The notes: a model not told the origin generated them from the letters alone. DNA of 64,000 nucleotides from an uncultured Bacteroidales bacterium (GCA_902787575.1 CADAGX010000014.1:46298-110297); one strand, 5' to 3'; positions 10,420-20,334 are shown, numbered from the stretch's first letter. Numbers and translations: made by a program.

Positions 10420-10465
10420 GATGTCTTTAATGTTACAATGTGAGTAATCTGTTTTAGCGGAGATT

Positions 10466-10496
10466 CCCGGGCAGCCAATTTCTCTGACTGCCCAGG
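10466..10496 (-). terminator. Stem-loop after the discoidin-repeat gene
   Basis: CCCGGGCAG and CTGCCCAGG form a 9 bp stem with a 13 nt loop in the 144 bp between the discoidin protein and the fasciclin gene. It lacks a clear U-run, so it may only attenuate. Confidence 0.4.
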
Positions 10497-10563
10497 AACC
10501 ATTTCAGTGGTATCTGTCGGCGCGTCCGCCACGTGTTGCGAGCGGACTATGCCAACAGAGGAT

Positions 10564-13500
10564 TTACTTCACAAGCACCTTGCGGCCGTTGATGATGTAG
10601 AGGCCACGAACAGGCTTCTCGACGCGTACGCCGGTGAGGCTGTAGATGCCGCTCTGCTGCAGCTGCGTGGGAGCGTTGATGCCCTCGATGCCGGTGATGA
10701 ACGAGCCACCCTCGGCTTCCATCTGAGCCTTAGTAATTACGAGGAAGTGACGTGCCTTCATTGTCTGCGCGGTGCCGTTGTTCACGTACCAGCGGAGCCA
10801 GTTGGCAGTGTTGTCACCCCACTTGTAAGCCTCGCGTGCGGTGGAGATGTCTACGTATACCTTCTTCCAGTCGTCGCTGGCTGTCAGGTCTTCGAACACA
10901 TCCTTACGTTCTGCGTCGAACGAGCCAGCCACATAGTAGAGCGTACCGGCCTGCACAGGTGCGGCAGCGCTGTACTCGAACGTGAGCACGGTCTCGTCCT
11001 CAGCGAGTGCCTCGTACAAGCCAGAGAGGGCGAAGTACGGGTTGCGGCCGGTGACATTGATTTCGTAGCTGAAAGGCTCGGCATCGATTTCGGTTACCGT
11101 CACGTTGGAGCTCTTGGCCTTCGTATTGTCGTATGCCAGATAGCCGGGATACATAGCTAAGAATTCATCCTTCTTGGCCAGTGCCTGCTCTGCAGTGTAG
11201 GAGCCGTCGTAGAGGCCGTCCTCCAGTATACCCAGGTCGTCGAGGAACTTATCCATCTGCTCCGGAGTCATTGCCTGGTTCGAACCCCACTTGTCCATCA
11301 CCTTCATGTCGGCCTCGAAGAGCGTCACGTAAGCAGGTTTGGTCACATAGATGCGGTTGAAGATTTCGGTGAAGGTCTTCACCAGTTCGTACTTCTCCTG
11401 AGCCGTAGTGGCAGCCTCCACGTCGCCGATGGCCTTCTCCAGTGCTTCGCGGTCGGCCATAGCGTAGTTAGGAGTCTTCTTGTAGGTCTCGGCCTGATAG
11501 TCGGGTTCCCAAGTGAGCAGTGTCTGAGCACGTGCTGTGTCGCAGGCCAGTGCACGGTCGATACCTTCGACGCTCTGAGACGTACCCAGCTCGCCGAGGT
11601 AGAACAGACGCGTATTGCCGAAGCCTGTCCACTCGTTGGCAGTGTCGCTGGTGCCCGGGTCTTTGATACCCAGCTTCAGCGTGCCGTCGGTCACATTCAC
11701 CACAATTGTGTTCTCGTAGCGGCCGTGAGCAAAGGCATTGGCACTACCCTTCACGCCCCAGATGACCCAAGACGTGGTGTCGTTCGACAGTACATCCACG
11801 ATGGGCTTGTCGGCAATCTCGCCCTGCCAAGAAGTCTCCATCAGAGAAGCATCCTCGCTGACGCCCATCACGTAAACTGAATTCTCGTTAGCATAGAGCT
11901 GAGCAGCATAGTTGGTGCTGTAGATATCGCCATTGGGACGATAGCCGGCATTCATGCGCACTTCGTAGAGTCCGTTCTTCAGGCCGGTAAGCGTCTGGCT
12001 GATGTCCATGCGATGGTGAACGTTCTCGGCAGCAGACATGCCCACCTCGTCGTTCGTACCGAAGCTATAGCCAAACAGAGGTTTGCCCTCGTCGTCGTTC
12101 AGGTTGGAATCCCAACCGGTCCATCCTTCAGCAAAGCTGGGGTTCTTCAGCATCTTGGTGATTTCCACACCAGCCACATAGCCGGCCACCACAGCTTCTT
12201 CGAGCAGCGCGTTCATAAAGTCGATTTCGGCATAGACAGCGCTGTCGTTGAGCACGTGCTCGTCCATCACGATTGTGAAGGAGCCGTTGGGGAACACGTC
12301 GCCCGGCTCTACCGACCCGTCCAGATAGTCAGTCAACTTCACCAGAGCCTCGCTGTCGTCGAGCTCATTTTCTTCCAGATACAGCTTCACGAGGTCTTGA
12401 GCTGCCACGTACTCGTCGTAAACGCTTGCGCTCTTGGTGATGCCGTCTTGCAGAGCAATGGCTGCTTTGTAGTTGTCGAAGAGAGCCTCCATATCTGCAG
12501 ATTCCTGTACCTGACCAACAGCAGCTTCATACTCGTCGAGCAGAGTCTGACAGGCTACGATGTCACCGACAAAGAAATCAGCTGCAGACTGTGCGTACTC
12601 TGCACGGATGTCATTGAACTCATCCTCGGTGCCGAGCTTCAATTCGGTCATCTGAATGCCGTCGCCCGAGTAAGCAGCACTAACTTCCACGCGGAAGTAG
12701 CGATACGACTTCTGTAGTGCGCCTTCGGTGAAGCCGAAGTGTGCCCAGTAGAGGTTCTCGGCGGGCAGACGGTCGCGGCCCACATTCTCGCGGCTGTCTA
12801 TGAGTTCCCAACCTTCGGCATCGCGAGTAGCCTGTCCGTTGGTCTCAAAGTTACCGCCATAGAGCTTCCATGTCTTCCAGTTACGGCCGGTGTAAGTTTG
12901 GGTATCACCACCCGTCAGCAACGAGTAGAAGAAGGGCTGCAAGTTTTCGGTAGCCTTGAAGATAGAGTAGGCTCCCACTTCGGGGTTCAAGGTGCCGCCC
13001 CACTTGGTTTTCTCGTCTCCATCCACCAGTTTGCCCCAGTTCTCGTTGTCGCTCCAACCGGTATTACCCGTCAGCACGATGAAGCCACCTTCGTTGATTA
13101 CACGCTGCAGGTCTTCGATGACGCGCATCTCCTCCTTCAGTTGAGTCTCGCTGAACTCGTGTTTTTTCATAATGTTCTGGTACGAACCGTTGACGTAACG
13201 ATCGCCCGGCTCCACATCTTCAGTGAAGTAGCCTACCATGCTGGCATCGATTTCCTTCAGGTCCTCGAGATAAACTTCGATGAACTCTTCTACCAATTCT
13301 TTGTAGCTCTGATAAGCCTCGCCCGAGGCCAGAATCTTCTCTACCAGTCCGTCGAGTTTTTTTCTCAGGGCCTTCATTTCAGGTTCGCTGCCGAGCGTTG
13401 GAATCTTGGCCACGTTCTCGGTGTACTCATCGATGAGCGACTGCTGCACCGTAAGGTCGGAGTAGTCGAACTCGCTGTACTCGAGATACATGTCGCGACG

Positions 13501-15474
13501 CTGCACGATAAGGTTGGCGGCGTTGGAGAACGAGAACTCGCCCATCTGCAAGAGCGTGCCGCTGACGGCAGCCGTGATTTCGATCTTGTAATACTCGAAG
13601 GGAGTGTCGGAGGGATTGCTCAGATAGAGGTAGCACTCTGTCTTGTTGGCAGCAGGAATCTGGTCGGGACCGATGTTCTGCTTGTCGTCAATCAGCACCC
13701 AGCCCTCGGCATCCTTCGCAGCTGCATCGTCGCTGGCAAAGTTACCACCATAAATCTTATAGTCTTTCCAGTTACGGCCGGGGTTGCCGCCCGTGTCATT
13801 ACCCGTGAAGAGGCGATAGTACGTCGGAGCAATGGGACCTGCATCGGCCTTGAAGATTACGTAAGGCACCACTCCTGCAGCAGGATTCAGACACCACTTC
13901 GTGTCGTCGTTGCCATCAATCAGTTTGTCGGGATTCTCAGCTTCACCGAACCCGTCTGTACCCTCGAGGAAGATGTAACCCGTCTCGAAAGCACCTTCGG
14001 CAGCGTCGGCTGCATAGGTCTCAAAGAGCTGCTGCACGAAGGCATTCTCCTTGGCAATGGCATCGTTGTCGAGCGAGAGGTTCTCCATGATGTAGGCATA
14101 CGTGCCGTTGGCGTACGTAGCGCCGGGAGCCTCGTTGCTGTTCAGATAGTTGCCCACCACTGTGCGGCCTTCGCCTGTGATGCAGGTGTGGTTTTCGAAG
14201 TGGTAGCGCAGGTTGGCCACGAGGTTTGCATATTCTCTGTAGGCTGTCACCGAAGCGGCAATCTGCTCCTTAGCCTTATCTAACTGAGCTTTGGCTGCAT
14301 CCAATTGTGCCACGCTGGTTACTGAAGCGAGACCGGGCAGCAGAGAAGTGTATGCTTCGAGGTAGCCCTTGTAAGCAGCCTGATTCAGGTCGTACTCGGC
14401 ATACTCGTCTGCAATGGGCTTGACGTAATCGGGGAACTGCTCGGGCGTGCACAGTGTCATCTCAGACATCTGCATGTAGTTAGCTCCGTTGATAGTGGAT
14501 ACCACCACCTTGTAGTACTGGTACTCGCCTGTGACGCCCTGATTGAAGTCGAACAGCACCTGATAGTTGTTGCGGTCGGGCAGCACGTCGGTGCCAATGT
14601 TGTCGCGGCTGTCGAGCAGCACCCAGCCTTCGGCATCGTTAGTGGCAGCTGCATCGTTGGCAAAGTTACCTCCGTAGATGTCCCACTTTCTCCAGTTACG
14701 GCCTGTGTAGGCCTGGCTGTCACCACCCGTCACGAGTGCATACCATGTGGGAGTGTAGGCCTGGCTGGCCTTGAAGACGAGCCATGCGGGCAGCGAGCCC
14801 GAGCCCCACTTGTTGTACTTGTTGCCGTCTATCAGCTTACCGGCGTGCTCGTTGCCAGTGAATTCGCCGGCACTGCAGGTCAGCTCGGTGAACGTGACAT
14901 CCACCACGGGCTTCACAATCTTGCCGAAGCGGAACTCTGCCATCTGTGTCCAGTTGGCACCCTGATTGGAAATCACTTCAATCATGAAGTACTGGTATTT
15001 CTCTGTGGGCAGCTCTGTGCTGGTGAACTGCACCTCGATGCAGTTCTTGTCGGGGAGCTCCACTTCGCTGATGCCGGACTGCTCGTCGATGAGCACCCAT
15101 TTGTCGGACGTGCGAATAGCATCCTCGTCGTTTTCGAAGTTAGCAGCATAGATCTTCCAGTTGCTCCAGTTACGGCCAGTAAACTGCTCGGCGTCCGAAC
15201 CTGTGGTCAGCACATAGTTCGTCGGCACCAGCGCCTCCGAAGCCTTGAAGATGGCATAGAGGTCGTCCGAGGAGCTTTCGCCCCACTTCGTACCGTCCTT
15301 GCCGTCGAACATACAGGGAATACCCTCGCCCGTGTCCATACGCGAACCGCTCAAAGCCGTCAGTTTGATGTCGTTCTGAGCTTGAACGGCCGAAACGCCG
15401 AGGAGGAGCATCACCACGGTGAAGAGTGCGGCCTTGGCCCGACTCATCACTGAAAGAGTAGTTGTTCTCATCAT
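10564..15474 (-). CDS. Large secreted protein with four discoidin-like repeats and a T9SS sorting tail
   Basis: A 1636-residue exported protein. A signal peptide ends near residue 32 (LLLGVSAVQAQ). Four discoidin (F5/8 type C-like) units are visible from recurring signatures: a short D-G-x-x-x-T-K-W or equivalent, an IFKAS-type strand, L-x-T-G-x-D-x-x-x-x-x-G-R-N-W, then Y-x-x-N-F and a W-x-L-I-D segment. They lie near 36-190, 194-345, 500-650 and 800-960. Helical spacers with Tyr-rich coiled segments separate them. A further beta-sandwich-like region follows near 1105-1260. The last ~40 residues (IYSLTGVRVEKPVRGLYI) are a T9SS type A-like tail, so it should be secreted by the system at 33.9 kb and bound to the surface. 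Binding partners are unknown. Confidence 0.85.
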   Translation of the reverse strand: MMRTTTLSVMSRAKAALFTVVMLLLGVSAVQAQNDIKLTALSGSRMDTGEGIPCMFDGKDGTKWGESSSDDLYAIFKASEALVPTNYVLTTGSDAEQFTGRNWSNWKIYAANFENDEDAIRTSDKWVLIDEQSGISEVELPDKNCIEVQFTSTELPTEKYQYFMIEVISNQGANWTQMAEFRFGKIVKPVVDVTFTELTCSAGEFTGNEHAGKLIDGNKYNKWGSGSLPAWLVFKASQAYTPTWYALVTGGDSQAYTGRNWRKWDIYGGNFANDAAATNDAEGWVLLDSRDNIGTDVLPDRNNYQVLFDFNQGVTGEYQYYKVVVSTINGANYMQMSEMTLCTPEQFPDYVKPIADEYAEYDLNQAAYKGYLEAYTSLLPGLASVTSVAQLDAAKAQLDKAKEQIAASVTAYREYANLVANLRYHFENHTCITGEGRTVVGNYLNSNEAPGATYANGTYAYIMENLSLDNDAIAKENAFVQQLFETYAADAAEGAFETGYIFLEGTDGFGEAENPDKLIDGNDDTKWCLNPAAGVVPYVIFKADAGPIAPTYYRLFTGNDTGGNPGRNWKDYKIYGGNFASDDAAAKDAEGWVLIDDKQNIGPDQIPAANKTECYLYLSNPSDTPFEYYKIEITAAVSGTLLQMGEFSFSNAANLIVQRRDMYLEYSEFDYSDLTVQQSLIDEYTENVAKIPTLGSEPEMKALRKKLDGLVEKILASGEAYQSYKELVEEFIEVYLEDLKEIDASMVGYFTEDVEPGDRYVNGSYQNIMKKHEFSETQLKEEMRVIEDLQRVINEGGFIVLTGNTGWSDNENWGKLVDGDEKTKWGGTLNPEVGAYSIFKATENLQPFFYSLLTGGDTQTYTGRNWKTWKLYGGNFETNGQATRDAEGWELIDSRENVGRDRLPAENLYWAHFGFTEGALQKSYRYFRVEVSAAYSGDGIQMTELKLGTEDEFNDIRAEYAQSAADFFVGDIVACQTLLDEYEAAVGQVQESADMEALFDNYKAAIALQDGITKSASVYDEYVAAQDLVKLYLEENELDDSEALVKLTDYLDGSVEPGDVFPNGSFTIVMDEHVLNDSAVYAEIDFMNALLEEAVVAGYVAGVEITKMLKNPSFAEGWTGWDSNLNDDEGKPLFGYSFGTNDEVGMSAAENVHHRMDISQTLTGLKNGLYEVRMNAGYRPNGDIYSTNYAAQLYANENSVYVMGVSEDASLMETSWQGEIADKPIVDVLSNDTTSWVIWGVKGSANAFAHGRYENTIVVNVTDGTLKLGIKDPGTSDTANEWTGFGNTRLFYLGELGTSQSVEGIDRALACDTARAQTLLTWEPDYQAETYKKTPNYAMADREALEKAIGDVEAATTAQEKYELVKTFTEIFNRIYVTKPAYVTLFEADMKVMDKWGSNQAMTPEQMDKFLDDLGILEDGLYDGSYTAEQALAKKDEFLAMYPGYLAYDNTKAKSSNVTVTEIDAEPFSYEINVTGRNPYFALSGLYEALAEDETVLTFEYSAAAPVQAGTLYYVAGSFDAERKDVFEDLTASDDWKKVYVDISTAREAYKWGDNTANWLRWYVNNGTAQTMKARHFLVITKAQMEAEGGSFITGIEGINAPTQLQQSGIYSLTGVRVEKPVRGLYIINGRKVLVK

Positions 15475-15557
15475 GTTTGAAACGTTTTTGTTAAAATGGT
15501 TAATACTTTGTTTTATGTTTTATTTTGTATATTTTTTTGCGCTACACGCTGTGTTGG

Positions 15558-15565
15558 CAAAGATA
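15558..15565 (-). promoter_or_regulatory. -7 element for the discoidin-repeat gene
   Basis: Minus-strand TATCTTTG, 84 bp ahead of the ATG at 15474. No clear TTG is seen at the -33 distance. The AT-rich leader between 15475 and 15557 is otherwise featureless. Confidence 0.5.
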
Positions 15566-15633
15566 CGCTAATTTTTCTTAACTGCAGGTACTTTCTTTGT
15601 TAAAGATTGTAAACGGCCGACACGCCGCCTCTC

Positions 15634-18600
15634 CTACTTCACCAATATCTTGCGGTCACCAACTATGTAAACGCCGCGTTGGAGCGACGGATGCGACACG
15701 TCGTTTTTCTGAATCTTGCGGCCCTGCAAATCGAAGATGGCTGTGCCGTCAGGAGAGACGTCGCGTCGAACTCCGCCCACTGCATCAGGCCAAGCGAAGA
15801 AGAAGGGGTAGAGGCAATAGTTGACGGCTCCCATCGTGGTGTCGTCGGTGTGCGAATCCAGTAGCACCCACGAGCCATCCTGCTCGTTCTGCGTCTTCAC
15901 GTTGCTGCCCCAGAGTGTCCACGTGGCAGGATTGCGACTGGGGTATTTCTGTGTATCGTTGGCTGTGTACATGCAGTATCCAACGGGCTTGATGATGCTG
16001 CCCGCATCGAAGAAACAGCGGACGCCCATGCTGGGGACTGCTGCACAGAACTTGGTGTGTGTATCCTTGTCGCAGAGTTTATCCCACGACTCGGTGGTCT
16101 TATATCCCTCCTGCGTGCAGTAGTAGATGCTTAGGTCTGCGTACGACTGGAACGCTTCGTCCATCAGTTCGAATTCGCCAAGCTGCATGCCAGTGCCACC
16201 CATCTGCATGGCTGCTATGTGTAGCATGTAGTACTGGAAGCCGTCGGGAGCAGGACTGACGGTGACACGACACTGCGAGAAGATGCCTTGCATTCCGGGC
16301 ACCTCCACGGTGATAATGGCCTCGCCTTCGGCCACAGCTGTCACCACACCGCCCTTATCCACCACAACCACTGTCTCGTCGCTGCTGCTCCAGCGCAGGT
16401 TCTCCAGTGCGGCAGTGGCCGGTGTGGCTACGACGCTGAGCTGTGTGCGACCGCCCACCACCATCTCGCAGACCGAGGGTTGCACGGCGATGGATTGGAT
16501 GCTGCGGTCGAGCAGGAAGTCGTAGGGCATAAAGTTGGTGGCTTTGAGCACGGACGAGTACACTTGCTCGTCGAGCACCTCCCACACATCAGCGTCGGGG
16601 TCTTCGGTATAGACGTCGCTATACGAGAGCGTCCACGAGACAGGGTTTCGTCCGCTGTTGGACTGCGTATCGTTGGCCGTATAGATGCGATAGCCGTAGG
16701 CATCGACGTCCTCTCCGGCATCGAAGAGGAAATATGCGCGACCGTAGAAGACCGAGCAGTACTTGGTGCCGGTGGAGTTGTCGGCCACGAGCGGCCAGTC
16801 TTCGGCTGCTATGCTACTTGGTGTGGCGCCATAGACGCGCAGGTTCTCCATCTCCTCCATGCTACCGTCCAGCAGGTCGAACTCAGAGAACTGTATCAGG
16901 TTGCCACTGGCCACGGCCGAGATGTCGAGTTTGTAGTAGCGGTGACCGTGTGCGTTGGGATTTTCGTTCGTGTATCGGCCGTCGGCATAGTACACCCTGC
17001 CGTGTCGTATGCTGAGCACGGGATGGCTGTCGCGTCCCTTACCATTGTCGAGATTCTGGCGCCAGAGCGGAGCAGAGAGTGGCTCGTTCAGCATCCAGCA
17101 GAGCTCGCCGTTGGCCAGTTGCGCGGCCGTGAAAAGTGTGGCTTGCGGGTACTGCAGGTCGAAGCAGCCTTCGAGCATCAGGGTGGACGAGGCTGCAAAC
17201 TCGCTGCCACCCGTAGCTCCTGCCACGGATGCTGTGTTGTAGCAGCCGCTCAGTGTGGCCTTGCCACTCGTGTTCCATCCCATCATGGCAGCCGCCAGAG
17301 AGTCGGACGATACGAGGCCCGTGTTGTAGCAGTTCTCCATCACCACCTCGGCGCGGTAGCCAGCACCCAAGATGCCGCCGGCCATAGAAGTGCGAGCCAG
17401 AACGCTGGCTTCGTTGCCACAGGCGCGGAAGCTGACAGCGCCACGCTGTGCACGTCCGGCAATGCCACCCACATACGTGTCTCCCACAAAGGAGCACGAG
17501 GCATCGAGCACCAGATTCTCCACCTCGGCACCGTCGCCAAGGAAGCCGAAGAGTCCCACATAGCGAGTGCCTTCTACATGCAGGTTGCGAATGGTATGCC
17601 CGCGGCCGTCGAAGTGCCCTTTGAAGGGCCATGCCGCCGTGCCCGCCGGCTGGAACTTACTGCCGAAGAACGACATGTCGAGGTCAGCATTCAACTGCAC
17701 TTTAGACGTCGTGCTCAGCTGGCCGCCATTGAGCTGCAGGGCAAAGTTCACAAGGTCGTAAGGTGTGTTTATCTGATAGATGCCGTTCACCAACTGCAGC
17801 GGACCGAAGGCCAGCTTCTTGTCCATCCAGTCGATGCGTCCGCTGGCATAGTTCTTCACATTGTCCATCTCGGCTTCCCACGAGCCCCAGACCACAGGGT
17901 TGCAGTGCACCTTCTGCAGCAGGTAGGGCCAGCGGATGAAGTTCAGTCGGGCCGAGGCTCGTGTGAGTTCGCGCAGCGAGTCGATATACTGCTCTATGTT
18001 CTGGTGCGTGAAGATGCTGTCCTCGCGCAGCCGTGCCCACATCTCCTGCAGTTGGCCCATTGCACTCTGGTCGGATAGGATGCGCGATACGAACTGGCGC
18101 CAGTTGCCAGCACCGCGCACCGGGTAGGTCCACTCCTCGCGTTCGTTGCCGGGATAGACGCTGAAATCGTTCTCCAGCGAGAGGTCGTTGTCCCACACGG
18201 GCCCCGTGTAGATGAGCGAGTCGCCACGTTCCTTGTACATATACACCTGCCAGAGCATGTCGGTGTTGCCCGAGAACTCGTTGGCGAGGAAATACTTCAG
18301 GAAGGAGTCCAAGTCGAGCATCGGCCGATAGCCGTTCTCGGGGTCGGTATAGTTCGAGGCAAATACACGCTCCTCCATGGCGTTGAAATAGTCGCGGATG
18401 TAGCGGTACTGCACCTGCTGTATCACATCGTCCTCAGGTTCGTGCACCGAGATGGGGTTGCCGCGCGAGGACGTGAAGTTTATCGGGTCGCCGCTGGCAT
18501 AGCCGTTCATCTCAATGAGGTATCCGCCCGTCAGTGCCTCGCCCTCGATGTCCGTCTCCGTCATCTCTGTGATGGGGATGCGTTCGGGGTTGCTGCTCAC

Positions 18601-19557
18601 ATGGTCCGTCAACTGGTAGCAGCCGCGGTACTCGCCGTTCAGCAGCAGGTCCACGCTGCGACACCAGGGTGTGAAGGGCATGCCGATGCGTTGGCTCACC
18701 TCGAAGGCTATATTGTTGCGCACCAGCGTCTTGTCGCCAAAGCTATTGACGAGCGTCCACTTCTTGGCCTTGGCTGGCGATTCGTCGCGCTCCGAGCCCT
18801 TGAACATGTGGTGCTTCTTCTCGTCGGCAAACTTTATGCGGTAGGGTTTGTTCTCGTGCGAGGCAGAGTAGTTGCCGCGCACACGTGTCAGTATGGGATA
18901 TTCCTGTATGCGTCGGCCTCCGTCGTAGACAATCGTCACGTTCGACACGAAGTCCTGCCCTTTGGACTGCGGCACATAGTTGTCCTGCACATGAATGCTC
19001 ACAGTGGGTAGGTCGGTCACCTGATAGAAGAGGCTGTCCGTACCTTCGCCCTCGTGGCCGTAGAACTCCAGCTCGGCCACCTGCGAGCGCGACTTGTCGG
19101 GACCCACATAGCGCACGTAGCGAAAACCGCGCGTCACCTTCACACCGAAGCGAGTCATGCCGGTGGAGGCTGGCGTATCGTCCACCAGATAGAGCGGCAC
19201 AGCATCCATGAAGTCCGGGCTGTTGGCACCCTCGAAGATGCCAAGCTGCATCTTGCGCGCACCGCTCAGCCCGCCATAAGGCTGCAGGCCCACACGACTG
19301 ATGACATGCGGCGTGCCCAAGTCCAAGCCCACCCAACCCATACTCGGGTCGTAGGCCGAGAAATACGTATCTGCACTTCCGTCGAACGCACAGGCCGGTG
19401 TGTTCACCGTGGTGCTGTACGTGCCACTCTGCGGGTTGTAGCTACCCGAGCCGATGGGCGTACCCGTCAGCACCTTGTCCGCAGAGGCTGCCCACAATGG
19501 CAGAGCCACACAGACGACCGACAGAAGGATGCGAAAAATATGTAGCCGTTTCTTCAT
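15634..19557 (-). CDS. Secreted CotH-kinase-like protein with GLUG, Ig-like and discoidin domains and a T9SS tail
   Basis: A 1307-residue modular cargo protein. A signal peptide ends near 26 (ALPLWAASA). A discoidin-like unit comes first (about 45-165: FDGSADTYFS, GLDLG). A CotH-type domain follows (about 185-560): RVRGNYSASHENKPYRIKF, LRNN-like VRNNIAFEVSQ, GEYRGCYQLTDHV and WDNDLSLEND. CotH proteins are atypical protein kinases in spore coats; the function of secreted Bacteroidetes versions is unknown. GLUG-like repeats lie near 650-800, then a discoidin unit, a Big_2-type Ig domain (near 1080-1160) and another discoidin unit. The end (IFDLQGRKIQKN ... GVYIVGDRKILVK) is a T9SS sorting tail. 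It has its own promoter at 19596-19627. Confidence 0.83.
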   Translation of the reverse strand: MKKRLHIFRILLSVVCVALPLWAASADKVLTGTPIGSGSYNPQSGTYSTTVNTPACAFDGSADTYFSAYDPSMGWVGLDLGTPHVISRVGLQPYGGLSGARKMQLGIFEGANSPDFMDAVPLYLVDDTPASTGMTRFGVKVTRGFRYVRYVGPDKSRSQVAELEFYGHEGEGTDSLFYQVTDLPTVSIHVQDNYVPQSKGQDFVSNVTIVYDGGRRIQEYPILTRVRGNYSASHENKPYRIKFADEKKHHMFKGSERDESPAKAKKWTLVNSFGDKTLVRNNIAFEVSQRIGMPFTPWCRSVDLLLNGEYRGCYQLTDHVSSNPERIPITEMTETDIEGEALTGGYLIEMNGYASGDPINFTSSRGNPISVHEPEDDVIQQVQYRYIRDYFNAMEERVFASNYTDPENGYRPMLDLDSFLKYFLANEFSGNTDMLWQVYMYKERGDSLIYTGPVWDNDLSLENDFSVYPGNEREEWTYPVRGAGNWRQFVSRILSDQSAMGQLQEMWARLREDSIFTHQNIEQYIDSLRELTRASARLNFIRWPYLLQKVHCNPVVWGSWEAEMDNVKNYASGRIDWMDKKLAFGPLQLVNGIYQINTPYDLVNFALQLNGGQLSTTSKVQLNADLDMSFFGSKFQPAGTAAWPFKGHFDGRGHTIRNLHVEGTRYVGLFGFLGDGAEVENLVLDASCSFVGDTYVGGIAGRAQRGAVSFRACGNEASVLARTSMAGGILGAGYRAEVVMENCYNTGLVSSDSLAAAMMGWNTSGKATLSGCYNTASVAGATGGSEFAASSTLMLEGCFDLQYPQATLFTAAQLANGELCWMLNEPLSAPLWRQNLDNGKGRDSHPVLSIRHGRVYYADGRYTNENPNAHGHRYYKLDISAVASGNLIQFSEFDLLDGSMEEMENLRVYGATPSSIAAEDWPLVADNSTGTKYCSVFYGRAYFLFDAGEDVDAYGYRIYTANDTQSNSGRNPVSWTLSYSDVYTEDPDADVWEVLDEQVYSSVLKATNFMPYDFLLDRSIQSIAVQPSVCEMVVGGRTQLSVVATPATAALENLRWSSSDETVVVVDKGGVVTAVAEGEAIITVEVPGMQGIFSQCRVTVSPAPDGFQYYMLHIAAMQMGGTGMQLGEFELMDEAFQSYADLSIYYCTQEGYKTTESWDKLCDKDTHTKFCAAVPSMGVRCFFDAGSIIKPVGYCMYTANDTQKYPSRNPATWTLWGSNVKTQNEQDGSWVLLDSHTDDTTMGAVNYCLYPFFFAWPDAVGGVRRDVSPDGTAIFDLQGRKIQKNDVSHPSLQRGVYIVGDRKILVK

Positions 19558-19595
19558 ACGCGCGCGTTCTTAATAATAATATAATAATTGCGGGG

Positions 19596-19627
19596 CAAAG
19601 ATAGTACAATTATCCGAGACACACAAA
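19596..19627 (-). promoter_or_regulatory. Bacteroidetes-type promoter for the CotH protein gene
   Basis: Minus-strand TTTG, 20 bp, TATCTTTG; both elements and the spacing fit the consensus. The -33 element overlaps the U-run of the upstream gene's terminator. It ends 38 bp before the ATG at 19557. Confidence 0.75.
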
Positions 19628-19668
19628 TAAAGGGCGGTGTAATTTATTTTTCCTAAACTACACCGCCC
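19628..19668 (-). terminator. Terminator of the His-rich protein gene
   Basis: On the minus strand GGGCGGTGTA pairs perfectly with TACACCGCCC around a 17 nt loop, followed by TTTATTTG. It lies 42 bp past the stop codon of the 148-residue gene. Confidence 0.8.
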
Positions 19669-19710
19669 CGTCAGTTATCAGTTATAAAGAAGCTTTTTCA
19701 ACGTTTGCCA

Positions 19711-20157
19711 TCAGTGCATCAGAGCGTTGATGAGTGCGCCCACTGCTATGCCGGCTGCCACACCACCCACCACCGGTGCCACGTCGGCTGCACAGATATG
19801 GGAGTGGAAGTGAGCCACAGGGTGACCGTAGTAGTAGTCGGGTGCGAAGTAGGTATCGTACCAGTACCAGCGGCTGTCGCGCAGGTAGCCCCAGCGTCCT
19901 CCGTGGTAACGTACACGACCCTCCCAGCCGGGCAGGAATCCACGAGCATCCACGTAGTGGTGCATCGGACGACCCACATGGTGAGCCACAGGCACTGCGT
20001 GGTGGCGATGCATCGCGGGTGCTGGAGCCCGATGCGACATCCTCACTTCGCGATAGTCACCGCGGCGACCGCTCACTACACGTCCTCTGGCGTCTGCGTT
20101 AACACTTGCCATCATCATGGCCATCATTGCTATCAGGAAAAATACATTGCGTTTCAT
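19711..20157 (-). CDS. Small exported His-rich protein of unknown function
   Basis: 148 residues. A signal peptide spans about 1-23 (FFLIAMMAMMMASVNADA). The mature part is rich in His and Arg with clusters such as HRHHAVPVAHH, GRPMHHY and HFHSH, and in aromatic residues (WYWYDTYF, YYY). A glycine/alanine-rich stretch near the end (VVGGVAAGIAVGALINALM) could form a glycine-zipper membrane segment. The His clusters suggest metal binding, which is inference only. It is a single-gene unit with its own promoter (20234-20265) and terminator (19628-19668). No family is recognised. Confidence 0.75.
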   Translation of the reverse strand: MKRNVFFLIAMMAMMMASVNADARGRVVSGRRGDYREVRMSHRAPAPAMHRHHAVPVAHHVGRPMHHYVDARGFLPGWEGRVRYHGGRWGYLRDSRWYWYDTYFAPDYYYGHPVAHFHSHICAADVAPVVGGVAAGIAVGALINALMH

Positions 20158-20233
20158 AGTCGTAAGTTTTAGAAGGGTTATCTATACTGTTTCTTACTCT
20201 CTGTTTTGTGACTTTTATTTCCTTTTGTCACCG

Positions 20234-20265
20234 CAAAGATACGGCGCTTTCCGAGGGTATTCCAA
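20234..20265 (-). promoter_or_regulatory. Bacteroidetes-type promoter for the His-rich protein gene
   Basis: Minus-strand TTG, 21 bp, TATCTTTG; about 77 bp ahead of the ATG at 20157. Confidence 0.65.
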
Positions 20266-20334
20266 CGGATTTCTCCTAAACCGCAATATGAATTTCCCTA
20301 AATCGTGGGGGAAATCCCTACGGGCAACTCAGTC

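Noticed and set aside
8176-10443. A 755-codon open frame on the + strand
   Set aside because: It is antisense to the fasciclin lipoprotein, whose minus-strand frame has a lipobox, recognisable motifs and a full-length paralogue; the + frame has no signal or domain.
12739-14283. A 514-codon + strand frame
   Set aside because: Antisense to the discoidin-repeat protein.
16288-18078. A 596-codon + strand frame inside the CotH gene
   Set aside because: The minus-strand frame carries signal peptide, CotH motifs and sorting tail; the + frame has none.
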